A stretch of DNA of 61,334 bases from Geobacteraceae bacterium (lineage in GTDB: Bacteria; Desulfobacterota; Desulfuromonadia; Geobacterales; Geobacteraceae), in NCBI GenBank assembly GCA_009773645.1, contig WSYB01000019.1, positions 1 to 61,334 on the forward strand, read 5' to 3'. Shown here piece by piece: positions 1-6,521 of this stretch. Positions within the stretch are counted from its first letter, which is position 1. Each line of letters begins with the position of its first letter. Made by a program: the position numbers and the translations under genes. A model generated the notes under the pieces. The model was not told the origin of the DNA. It ran no database searches and saw nothing but the letters and a program-made list of their open reading frames with translations.

Positions 1-338
1 TCATGGCACATAATAGCATATTTAATTAATTATTGCTAATAATATGTGGCAATTTTGGCATGATTTTACATGCTAATTGTCTTAAACTAGTGCCATTCAA
101 TCCTGACCCCATTGACTTCCAGAAGAGTTGTTGGCTGACATTAATGCTTTGGAAACATGGCGGCTGGAAATACATGAGCGAAGCGAAAAATTACATAAGA
201 AACGCAAGTCAGCCGGAAAAATAACAAGAGAAAAGTAACTTGAGAAAGAAGCAATATACTGGTCGCTCTCCAAATTCCAAAATCAGGCAACATGAAGCAA
301 TGAGCAGTAGAGACTAGTGTTTCCTCAAGGGGCCCAGG
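1..338. other. gene-poor, AT-rich left edge with a short coding remnant
   Basis: No convincing complete gene lies here. One frame stays open from 116 to 238 after a TGA at 113-115 and would encode about 40 residues of charged, helix-prone sequence ending in KITREK. It has no ATG and no good ribosome binding site, so it looks more like the 3' remnant of a decayed gene than a functional one. Base composition is clearly more AT-rich than in the neighbouring genes, which suggests foreign or decaying DNA. Confidence 0.4.
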
Positions 339-680
339 ATGCAATGTCCGTTCTGCAAAGAGGAGATCATCGATGGCGCAATCAAGTGCAAACACTGCGG
401 GTCGATGATCGGCGCTGACCCGCTTCCCCGGACCGCTTGTCAGCCCGACTTTGCCGCCCTGTTCGGCAACGCGGCGCGGATCTGGAAGGAAAACCTGGCG
501 GACCTTGTTCTCCTGACACTGGTCTTCATGCTGGTTGTCTGGGTCCCCATCGCCAACATCGGCTTCATCGCCGGATATGCCCGCTCGCTCTTCAAGGTGG
601 CGCGCGGCCAGGGAAAGGCCCGGGTGGGTGACCTCTTCGATGCCTTGGGAATTCGAGGGACACCAACCTTAATTCTGTAA
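339..680 (+). pseudogene. zinc-ribbon membrane protein, probably 3'-truncated
   Basis: The 113-residue product opens with a double CxxC zinc ribbon (CPFC at 3-6, CKHC at 17-20), then a linker and one hydrophobic segment (about 58-80). It then runs into a short tail (GIRGTPTLIL) that does not look like a continuation of the membrane domain. Proteins of this layout normally carry a longer multi-spanning region, so I infer that the 3' end was replaced. The junction at about 647 coincides with a sequence resembling a transposon end. Function is unknown; zinc-ribbon plus membrane-domain proteins of this type are uncharacterised. Calling it a pseudogene is an inference from length and tail, and a genuinely short protein is possible. 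Confidence 0.5.
647..676 (+). mobile_element. possible transposon-end scar
   Basis: The sequence starting GGGAATTCGAGGGACACC and continuing to an AATTCTG resembles, from memory, the outer end that often flanks REP-associated or IS200-like transposase genes. It lies exactly where the zinc-ribbon protein loses its expected continuation. No transposase gene or second end is present, so this is at most a remnant. Confidence 0.25.
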
Positions 681-761
681 TCCTGCACATGTCCCGCCGA
701 TTTTCATTCAACATGAACTGTAACCCGTACTCGACATCGGCTCGCGGGGAGGAATATATCG

Positions 762-1160
762 ATGAAAGCGCAGATTATCAGAAAGAACGGCAAACCGGAA
801 TACGCCGTGATTCCCTACGACGAATACCGGCGACTGGTGGAAGATGCCGAGATGCTGGCCGATGTCAGGGATTTCGACGCGGCCCGAAACGCCTTTGCAG
901 CCAGCGAGGAGGAGCTGATTCCCGCTGAGGTGGTGGATCGCTTGCTGGACGGCGCCAACCCGGTGCGGGTCTGGAGGGAATACCGCGGACTCTCCGCCGC
1001 GGAGTTGGCGAAGGCCTGTGGTGTGACGGCTGCCGCCATATCCCAGATCGAGTCGGGGAAACGGAAATCGTCGGTGATTCTGCTGAAAAAAATTGCCCGT
1101 ATTCTCAAGGTAGACCTGGACACCCTGACTGTCACCGAGGACGACTCGCAGGCAGCGTAA
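762..1160 (+). CDS. XRE-family HTH regulator, orphan antitoxin-like
   Basis: The 132-residue protein has an N-terminal segment (1-45) resembling the dimerisation part of Phd/YefM-type antitoxins (AVIPYDEYRRLVEDAEML). An XRE/Cro helix-turn-helix follows at about 70-125, with the core LAKACGVTAAAISQIESGKR. That combination is typical of antitoxins that pair with RelE/ParE-type toxins. No toxin ORF lies upstream or downstream: upstream is the truncated zinc-ribbon gene, and downstream is a terminator. I therefore infer an orphan antitoxin or a solitary regulator. GGGGAGG at 747-753 supports the ATG at 762. A bidirectional terminator at 1259-1291 closes the unit. Confidence 0.7.
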   Translation: MKAQIIRKNGKPEYAVIPYDEYRRLVEDAEMLADVRDFDAARNAFAASEEELIPAEVVDRLLDGANPVRVWREYRGLSAAELAKACGVTAAAISQIESGKRKSSVILLKKIARILKVDLDTLTVTEDDSQAA

Positions 1161-1258
1161 GTTAATTCACCCCATATTGGAGGTCAAAAATGAGCCCAGC
1201 AACCGCTCCGATGCAGGTCTTTCTATTTCTGTGACCTGATTGGTTCTTTTCGCCCGCA

Positions 1259-1291
1259 ACGATAAAGCCCGCTTGACGCGGGCTTTATCGT
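1259..1291. terminator. bidirectional intrinsic terminator
   Basis: Perfect inverted arms ACGATAAAGCCCGC and GCGGGCTTTATCGT are separated by a 5-nt TTGAC loop, with A/T-rich flanks on both sides. It sits between the convergent HTH gene (plus) and the AhpD-like gene (minus), so it can serve both. Confidence 0.75.
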
Positions 1292-1302
1292 AATTCATCC
1301 TG

Positions 1303-1560
1303 CTACTCCCCGATATCGAGCTCTTCCGCCAGGCCGAGCACGAAATTCTTCGCCAGTCCGGACGGGGCGATGATCCCGTAGGCGAGGGCCTCTTTCAGTT
1401 CCGCCGTGGTTGCTCCTGCTTCCTTCGCGGCCGCGAAGTGCTTCTTCAGTCAGGTGGGACACCCCACCGCCACCGCGCAGCCGACCCGGATCAACTCCCG
1501 GGTTCTGGCGTCGAGCACCTCTTCGTATTCAAAATCGAGGATCTTCTTGCGAATCTTCAT
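1303..1560 (-). CDS. AhpD-like (carboxymuconolactone decarboxylase family) selenoprotein candidate
   Basis: Read from ATG at 1560 with an AAGGAG ribosome binding site about 6 nt upstream, the frame encodes 85 residues if the UGA at 1452-1450 is read through. It then ends at TAG 1305-1303. UGA is codon 37 and falls in VGCPT-U-LKKHF, exactly where AhpD/CMD-family proteins carry the second Cys of their CxxC redox pair, giving CxxU (Cys34, Sec37). The sequence after the UGA (HFAAAKEAGATTAELKEALAYG) is clearly the conserved continuation of the family, so the gene is not simply ended there. A hairpin with a GG-containing loop lies at SECIS distance. AhpD-like selenoproteins are known in bacteria. 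Expected role: a small thiol/selenol peroxidase or disulfide reductase in the cytoplasm. The alternative is a nonsense-mutated pseudogene. Confidence 0.8.
1423..1438 (-). promoter_or_regulatory. candidate bacterial SECIS hairpin
   Basis: On the minus strand the perfect palindrome CTTCGCGGCCGCGAAG begins 11 nt after the UGA. It folds as a 6-bp stem with a GGCC loop, placing the loop 17 nt from the UGA. Known bacterial SECIS elements have a short upper stem and a G in the first loop positions roughly 16-37 nt downstream of UGA, so position and loop fit. The fold itself is inferred by eye. Confidence 0.55.
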
Positions 1561-1684
1561 GCCGCGTCTCCTTTCCTGGTGATTGCCGGCCACAACCGGC
1601 CGTTTTTGGTGCGTTGAGGTGAATGAAAGTTTAGCACATGCGGCGGCCGGCGGAAACCGGAAGATGCTCTCGGCCTGGACAGCC

Positions 1685-1713
1685 TTGACACTTTCCCCCG
1701 GAAGGTGTAGTTT
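1685..1713 (+). promoter_or_regulatory. sigma-70-type promoter
   Basis: TTGACA at 1685-1690, a 17-nt spacer, and TAGTTT at 1708-1713. It lies about 70 nt upstream of the start codon at 1783. Confidence 0.5.
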
Positions 1714-1782
1714 TGACGGGCGACAACAGTTCTGACGAGGGGGGGAAGACGGCCTCCAAACGTTCAATGGGGATTATAATTC

Positions 1783-2412
1783 ATGACACATGACAAGGAC
1801 GAACGAAAACGGCCGCACCTGCGGCTGGTGGTGGATAACGTGGAGAAGCGGAACCCCCGCTCCGCCGATAAAGAAGAGGACTTTATTCCCCTCGAGACGC
1901 TCATCGCGCAGCGCGACATCCTGCGCCCCCAGTTCTACCATGACCTGGACCTCTTGCAGGCGAAGGCCTGCGAGGCGCTCGAACAGTTTCTGATATACAG
2001 GGAGTGGCCCTATGGCCTTGATCCCCACGGCCGGCTGGTGATCCTCCCCGCCGGGGTTGTCTGTCCGGAAGCGGCAGAGTGCGGAGGATATTCCCATGAC
2101 GAGGTGATTCTTTTCGTGGCGGAGGACGCAACGGGAAAGGGGCTCTGCCTCTCTCTGGAAATGATGCTGCCGTACTGGAGCGAGGACGAGGCGGTAATGG
2201 AGGACGCGCTTCTTTATGCCCCGGTGTTCCAGTACGGGACCCTTTTTATGGAGGAAAACAGGCAGGACGGCCTCCTGGACCTTATTTACCGCCTGGGTTT
2301 CCCCCTCTATCCTCCCGCCCCGACGGAAAGACTCCTCGACCGGCTGTTCTCTGTTGCTGCCTATGAGCTGGCGGAGACTCTTCGGAGTCTTGCCGAGTAT
2401 CCGGAGGTCTGA
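1783..2412 (+). CDS. conserved hypothetical protein
   Basis: I do not recognise a named family in this 209-residue, soluble and strongly acidic protein. It starts with a basic stretch (ERKRPHLRLVV), then an acidic segment. The rest is a mixed alpha/beta body without signal peptide, membrane segments or obvious catalytic motifs. The gene is followed directly, with a one-base gap, by the DUF3108 gene, and its last codons hold that gene's GGAGG ribosome binding site, so the two are co-transcribed and probably translationally coupled. A TTGACA-type promoter lies about 70 nt upstream. Confidence 0.7.
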   Translation: MTHDKDERKRPHLRLVVDNVEKRNPRSADKEEDFIPLETLIAQRDILRPQFYHDLDLLQAKACEALEQFLIYREWPYGLDPHGRLVILPAGVVCPEAAECGGYSHDEVILFVAEDATGKGLCLSLEMMLPYWSEDEAVMEDALLYAPVFQYGTLFMEENRQDGLLDLIYRLGFPLYPPAPTERLLDRLFSVAAYELAETLRSLAEYPEV

Positions 2413-2413
2413 T

Positions 2414-3145
2414 ATGAGTTACGGCACGGTAATCCGCCTTGTGGCGATCATAACATGGCTTGTCCTTGGGGCGCCTGCGGCCTTCGCTCTGAATATCCCT
2501 GAAAAGCTCGTCTACGATATGACCTGGACCGGCATCAAGGCCGGTACGGCGATCCAGGAGATAATCGATGACGGGGATTCGATCAGGGTAGTCTCGACCG
2601 CCCGTTCAGCCGATTGGATTTCGGTTTTTTTCCCGGTCGAGGACAGAATCGAAAGCATCCTGACCAAAGTGCAGGCGCCACTGCTGGGCTTGCCGCGCCA
2701 TTTTCGGATGAAGATCCGGGAAGGAAATCACCGGCGGGACAAGGAGATTATCTTCGATCATGAAAAGGGGAAAGCCCGCTATATCGACCACCTGAACGGC
2801 GAAAAGGTCGTTATAGACATTATGCAAAACACCTACGATACCTATTCGAGTTTTTACTACTTGCGGACGTTGAAGCTGGAAGTGGGCAAGTCGGTGTTCG
2901 TCAATATTCTGGATAACAAGAAGCTGTGGAACGTGGAAGTCCAGGTTCTCAAGAAGGAAAAGGTGGATACGATCCTCGGCGAGGTAGATACGATCTTGAT
3001 CAAACCCCTCATCAAATCCGACGGGATTTTCCAGAAAAAAGGGGCCATCTATATCTGGCTGACCGACGACGCCAGGCGCATTCCGGTCAAGATGAAGACG
3101 AAGGTTGCGATCGGCAGTATAACCGCCACGCTGGTAAAATACTGA
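2414..3145 (+). CDS. DUF3108 domain periplasmic protein
   Basis: The protein has 243 residues from the ATG at 2414, chosen because GGAGG at 2403-2407 sits 6 nt ahead and because an N-terminal signal peptide (IRLVAIITWLVLGAPAAFA) follows at once. The mature part begins LNIPEKLVYDMTWTGIKAG, the typical opening of DUF3108 proteins, which fold as a periplasmic beta-rich domain of unknown function. Longer readings into the upstream gene would bury the signal peptide. It is translationally coupled to the preceding hypothetical gene. It converges with the M20 peptidase gene, with only 6 nt between stops and no obvious terminator. Confidence 0.85.
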   Translation: MSYGTVIRLVAIITWLVLGAPAAFALNIPEKLVYDMTWTGIKAGTAIQEIIDDGDSIRVVSTARSADWISVFFPVEDRIESILTKVQAPLLGLPRHFRMKIREGNHRRDKEIIFDHEKGKARYIDHLNGEKVVIDIMQNTYDTYSSFYYLRTLKLEVGKSVFVNILDNKKLWNVEVQVLKKEKVDTILGEVDTILIKPLIKSDGIFQKKGAIYIWLTDDARRIPVKMKTKVAIGSITATLVKY

Positions 3146-3151
3146 AACCCC

Positions 3152-4282
3152 TCAGCCCATCCCCAGGCAAAGCGCCGCATAGATGCGGGCAGCAGCCGAC
3201 ACTTCGTCAAAGATGACCTGTTCGTCGGGCGTATGAGCGGTTTCCAGTGCCCCGGGGCCGAGAATGAGAGGCTTTGAACCTGCCGCAAAAAAGAGGTTGC
3301 CGTCTGAATGGGAACGGAAGGCATCCAGGCGTAACGGCAGTCCCAGGCCCGGATAGATTCCCCGTATAATCTGCGCAGGACGGCTGTCGGCGCCAAGGTC
3401 GTAGCCGGATGATGCGAAATCAAAGGTGACGTCCAGATCCAGGCCGGGAATGAACCGGTCGGCATCGGCGACTATGTGACGGATCGCCTCCTGGAGGGCC
3501 GACGGCTCTTTGTTAGGTGGCAGATGCAGGTCTATCCATGCTTCACAACGATCAGGCACCACAAACCCTTCCCGCGACGAACTCATCTCCCGAATTGAAT
3601 AGACGATCTCCGATTTGGCCCGGTCGAAGAGGGTGTCGTTCCCCAGGAGCAGAAGAACTCTCAGCATCGATTCCACGGCGTTGTGCCCCAGTTCGGGGAG
3701 GGAGGAGTGACTCCGGCGGCCGCGGGTGACGAAGCCTGCCTCCAGGTAGCCGTAATGGGCGAAACAGGGTGCCAGTCCCGTCGGTTCGCCGATGACGACC
3801 CAGGGAGGGCGGCAGGAATCGAGGAAGGTCGCGCTGCCGTCGCCATTTTCTTCCTCCCCCACCGCCAGCAGAAGACCGACCGGCGGAAAGTCCGCCGGTT
3901 GAAGGGCGCAGGCCATGGCCAGCCAAGCCTCTACCATGGCGGCGCACCCTCCCTTCATATCGGCGCTCCCCAGCCCGCGGATGATGCCGTTTTCTTCCTG
4001 CGGCCCGTAAGCCTCCAGATCCCAGGCCGGAACGGTGTCCACATGCCCGACCAGGTAGAGCTGCGGTTCTCCACTCCCCATGGTGACGCGCAGGTTGTAG
4101 CGTTCGTGCTCCACTTCCTGACGTTCCACGGCGAAACCGGCCCGGGAGAGGACCCCTTCCAGGTAGAGCTGGATGTCCTCTTCTTTGCCGGACGGTGAAT
4201 AGATATCAAGGAGGTCGAGGAGCGTTTTCCGCAGCCGCTCGGGGTTGATGGCCCGCCAGACTTTTTCAATACGGGCGGTCAC
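3152..4282 (-). CDS. M20-family metallopeptidase (ArgE/DapE-like)
   Basis: This 376-residue cytoplasmic zinc hydrolase has the M20 hallmarks in order: GHVDTVP at about 78-84, the metal-ligand region GSADMKGG at about 104-111, the catalytic-glutamate motif GEEENGDG at about 141-148, GEPTGL, and a dimerisation domain before the C-terminal metal ligand (H near AHTPDEQ). The family removes acyl or aminoacyl groups from amino acids or small peptides (ArgE, DapE, carboxypeptidase G2, succinyl-diaminopimelate desuccinylase). Sequence alone does not fix the substrate. The start overlaps the last 4 nt of the upstream GNAT gene (ATGA), so the two form an operon. Deacylase plus acetyltransferase is a suggestive pair. 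Confidence 0.85.
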   Translation of the reverse strand: MTARIEKVWRAINPERLRKTLLDLLDIYSPSGKEEDIQLYLEGVLSRAGFAVERQEVEHERYNLRVTMGSGEPQLYLVGHVDTVPAWDLEAYGPQEENGIIRGLGSADMKGGCAAMVEAWLAMACALQPADFPPVGLLLAVGEEENGDGSATFLDSCRPPWVVIGEPTGLAPCFAHYGYLEAGFVTRGRRSHSSLPELGHNAVESMLRVLLLLGNDTLFDRAKSEIVYSIREMSSSREGFVVPDRCEAWIDLHLPPNKEPSALQEAIRHIVADADRFIPGLDLDVTFDFASSGYDLGADSRPAQIIRGIYPGLGLPLRLDAFRSHSDGNLFFAAGSKPLILGPGALETAHTPDEQVIFDEVSAAARIYAALCLGMG

Positions 4283-4791
4283 GGCTTCTTCCCGGGCTTT
4301 TTCCTTGCCTTGCGTGTCAGGTTGAGGGACATGTAGATGTGTTCCTGGACATCATCGAACCCCTGTTTCTGAAAGAAGCGGATCGCCGGCTGGTTGTCGG
4401 CGGAGGTGTCGATGATGATCATCCGCACCCCCTGCTCCTTCATGCGGCGCTTGATCTCCTTGAACAACCCGCTTCCCACGCCACCTTGCTGAATATCCTT
4501 GCGGATCCCAAGCCAGACCAGATAACCGTATTTCCATGGCGAGTTGTGCTTCTTGACGGTAGTCCCCAAGGCGAACCCGAGGATCTTTTCCCCGGCTTCC
4601 GCCACCAGGCAGAGTTCGTTGTCCGAGTTGAAGAGGGTGGTGATTTCGTATTCGTCCCAGGTGCGATAGAGGCTTTGGGAATACTCGGCGGTAAAGACCT
4701 CCTCGCCGATATGAAAGACCTCGGGGAAGTCGTCGATGGTCATTTCCCGGATGCGTGGCGTATCTTCGCCGGCTATAGGCGTTTCTGACAT
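4279..4791 (-). CDS. GNAT-family N-acetyltransferase
   Basis: The protein has 170 residues from the ATG at 4791, preceded by TTTGAGG at good spacing; the TTG 12 nt upstream overlaps that ribosome binding site and is less likely. The fold runs from an N-terminal strand (IREMTIDDFPEVFHIGEEVF) to the acetyl-CoA loop region QQGGVGSGLFKEIKRRMKEQG, then strand 5 (MIIIDTSADNQPAIRFFQKQGF), as in RimI-like GNAT enzymes. It would transfer an acetyl group from acetyl-CoA to an amine; the acceptor is unknown. It is the first gene of a two-gene operon with the M20 peptidase. Confidence 0.85.
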   Translation of the reverse strand: MSETPIAGEDTPRIREMTIDDFPEVFHIGEEVFTAEYSQSLYRTWDEYEITTLFNSDNELCLVAEAGEKILGFALGTTVKKHNSPWKYGYLVWLGIRKDIQQGGVGSGLFKEIKRRMKEQGVRMIIIDTSADNQPAIRFFQKQGFDDVQEHIYMSLNLTRKARKKPGKKP

Positions 4792-4803
4792 GGCGTACCT
4801 CAA

Positions 4804-4991
4804 AGGGATTGGAATGGCTGACTATAACTATACCAAATTTCAGCCGTCGCGCAGGTTACGGCACCGCATCGGCAAAAAAAAAACAAAAGGAGCATTTCTG
4901 GTCTTATGAATTTGTCTCCATCCTCAGGCCACTGCTGTTTTTACTCCCGATGCTTTCCAGTGCCCCAGGACAGGGAGCGGGTAAAAAGAGA
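4804..4991. other. intergenic region upstream of promoter cassette
   Basis: This is the divergent gap between the GNAT gene (minus) and the spermidine-synthase-like gene (plus). Short ORFs here have no family signal or ribosome binding sites. Apart from the promoter and hairpin cassette at its right end (listed separately), I see no structure. Confidence 0.4.
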
Positions 4992-5067
4992 TTGCCGCTG
5001 GGATGGCAATAGTGCTATACATACGTCGTGCATGAACCATAGGGGTCACCCCTGTGGTTTTTTATTT
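4992..5067 (+). promoter_or_regulatory. promoter plus immediate terminator-like hairpin (cassette copy A)
   Basis: TTGCCG at 4992-4997, an 18-nt spacer, and TATACA at 5016-5021 form a promoter. The -35 overlaps a TTGCC/GGCAA dyad (4992-5009). About 14 nt past the -10 comes an 11-bp stem (5035-5045 with 5049-5059, loop TCA) followed by a T-run to 5067. Unless something prevents it, transcripts would stop after about 40 nt. The GGAGG of the downstream gene abuts the T-run. A near-copy occurs at 6421-6501. Confidence 0.6.
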
Positions 5068-5080
5068 GGAGGTTCAGCCC

Positions 5081-5770
5081 ATGGCCCTTCCCTGGAAAAT
5101 CATCGACAGCCTCGTCACCACATCGGGTACCCTTGAACTGCGCCAGCGCGGCGAACGGGATTTCCTCATCACCGTGGGCGGTCTTGTGCTCATGAACAGC
5201 TCGGCCCATCGGTCCGAGGTGGTCCTCGGCCAACTGGCATGCAGCCACCTGAAGCACCAGGCGAGCCCCCGCGTGCTCGTCGGCGGCCTGGGAATGGGGT
5301 ACACGCTCAAGGCTGTTCTCGACATCCTGCCCGCCACGGGCCGGGTAGTCGTAGCGGAGCTCAACCCCGTTGTCGTGGAGTGGTGCCGGGGCCCTTTGGC
5401 GGGTCTCACGGACCGTGCCGTTGCCGACTCCCGGGTAACCGTGGAGATTGCCGACGTTGCCGACCTCATCCGCAGCTCCGCCATGGACAAGCAGTTGGCG
5501 GGCTTTGACACTATTGTTCTCGATCTTTACACAGGCCCCCACACCCACTCCCATAAGCGCGACGACCCGCTCTACGGGAGCCGCGCCATCGAAAATGCGC
5601 GAGCCGCTCTTAAGCCCGGCGGAGTCTTTGCCGTGTGGGGTGAAAACTACGACGCCGGTTTTGTCAAGCGCCTGTGCGCTGCCGGCTTTTCGGTGACCAG
5701 TGAGAGGCCGGGCCGGGGGGGCCTCCGGCATGTGGTATATGTGGCGAAGCTGTCAGCGCCGCACCAATAA
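5081..5770 (+). CDS. spermidine-synthase-like SAM-dependent methyltransferase-fold protein
   Basis: The protein has 229 residues. ATG 5081 is preferred over the in-frame GTG at 5054, which lies inside the terminator hairpin; GGAGG at 5068-5072 gives good spacing. The Rossmann core shows the nucleotide-binding loop VLVGGLGMGYTLKAVL (about 57-72), the acidic strand end VVVAELNPVVVEW (about 80-92), and the catalytic-region strand FDTIVLDLYTGP (about 138-149). These match spermine/spermidine synthase-type proteins, but the short length and loss of the N-terminal beta domain suggest a stand-alone relative rather than a true SpeE. The substrate is unknown. The gene sits alone behind the cassette promoter, so expression probably depends on read-through of the hairpin. 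Confidence 0.75.
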   Translation: MALPWKIIDSLVTTSGTLELRQRGERDFLITVGGLVLMNSSAHRSEVVLGQLACSHLKHQASPRVLVGGLGMGYTLKAVLDILPATGRVVVAELNPVVVEWCRGPLAGLTDRAVADSRVTVEIADVADLIRSSAMDKQLAGFDTIVLDLYTGPHTHSHKRDDPLYGSRAIENARAALKPGGVFAVWGENYDAGFVKRLCAAGFSVTSERPGRGGLRHVVYVAKLSAPHQ

Positions 5771-5773
5771 AAA

Positions 5774-5795
5774 AAAGCCCGCGGATGCAGGCTTT
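5774..5795. terminator. weak bidirectional terminator
   Basis: AAAGCCCGC and GCAGGCTTT arms (one mismatch) with a GGAT loop, preceded by an A-run on the plus strand, between two convergent genes. The T-run after the plus-strand stem is short, so it may work mainly on the minus strand. Confidence 0.4.
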
Positions 5796-5838
5796 CACGT
5801 CAATCGAGAGATCATTTTCCCCGCGGGTGGGGATAAAC

Positions 5839-6084
5839 CTATTTCGTCCGTTTCCGTGGTTTGGCGGCCGCCCGGGTTTTTACAGCCGGCACGACTTCGG
5901 GAGGAGGCGAATAAGAGGCCGCGTCTGCCGGTTGGAGAGCAATGAAATGGGATGCGGCAATTTTCCTGCTTTTCCCGTCACTGAACTCAATCGTCGCCCT
6001 GTCGGCCGTCACTTCCATTACCTTGCCGGCACCCCATTCCAGGGCTCCGGTGTGGTTCACAACGCTACCGGTTCTGATTGTCAT
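5839..6084 (-). CDS. DUF3553 family small protein
   Basis: The protein has 81 residues from the ATG at 6084, with GAGGT 8-12 nt upstream. The core GSVVNHTGALEWGAGKVMEV (about 5-24) is the DUF3553 signature (V.H...WG.G.V), an SH3-like small beta barrel also found next to helicase or nuclease domains. The C-terminus is basic and Pro/Ala/Lys-rich (TRAAAKPRKRTK), which suggests nucleic-acid contact. Longer in-frame readings to 6192 add low-complexity AT-rich sequence without a ribosome binding site. Function is unknown; it is transcribed alone. Confidence 0.7.
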   Translation of the reverse strand: MTIRTGSVVNHTGALEWGAGKVMEVTADRATIEFSDGKSRKIAASHFIALQPADAASYSPPPEVVPAVKTRAAAKPRKRTK

Positions 6085-6420
6085 TGGTTCATACCTCATT
6101 TCTTTGAAGGAACGAATTTTGCCGTGGCAAAATGAATATTTCAGTAAGCAGTGTTGGAATGAATAGTTATAACGTGTTTTTTTAGGGAGCATTGTTTCTA
6201 TTTCAGCTACTTTAGTATAGAGTAATATGCTTGAAATGCAAGGATAGATTTATTAAACTTGTTTGCTGAGAATATTTACGCATTAGTCCTTGGTATATTT
6301 GGGGATGGCTCTTACTAATAAATTAAAGGATAAATTCAATGCTATACCGGTTGTGTTGTTACTCGTGTCAAGATTCAGCAGGGCCGCCGACCAGTTCAAT
6401 CCATGGGTGGGAAAAAAGGA
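6085..6420. other. AT-rich intergenic region
   Basis: This is the divergent gap between the DUF3553 gene and the ABC-F gene. I found no ORF with coding signal. The promoter for the ABC-F gene is the cassette at its right end. Confidence 0.4.
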
Positions 6421-6501
6421 TTGCCGCCGGGCGGGCAAAAGTGTTATACATAAACAGTACCCGAACCACAGGGATCACCCCTGTGGTTTTTTATTTTTTT
6501 T
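6421..6501 (+). promoter_or_regulatory. promoter plus immediate terminator-like hairpin (cassette copy B)
   Basis: TTGCCG at 6421-6426, an 18-nt spacer, and TATACA at 6445-6450, with the same TTGCC/GGCAA dyad over the -35 as in copy A. A perfect 10-bp stem (6464-6473 with 6479-6488) is followed by a long T-rich run to 6501. The ABC-F ribosome binding site AGAGGAG lies just beyond. The layout and much of the sequence match 4992-5067, including the motif AGTGYTATACATA. Confidence 0.6.
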
Positions 6502-6521
6502 AAAGAGGAGTCAATAAAAGC

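Noticed and set aside
33-224. 63-codon plus-strand ORF at the left edge
   Set aside because: There is no ribosome binding site or recognisable domain, and its composition is AT-driven. The more protein-like frame at 116-238 is itself only a remnant.
1450-1767. 105-codon minus-strand ORF ending at the UGA in the AhpD-like gene
   Set aside because: Its upstream half has no family similarity and overlaps the ribosome binding site of the ATG at 1560. The family sequence continues past the UGA, so the gene is better described as 1303-1560 with recoding.
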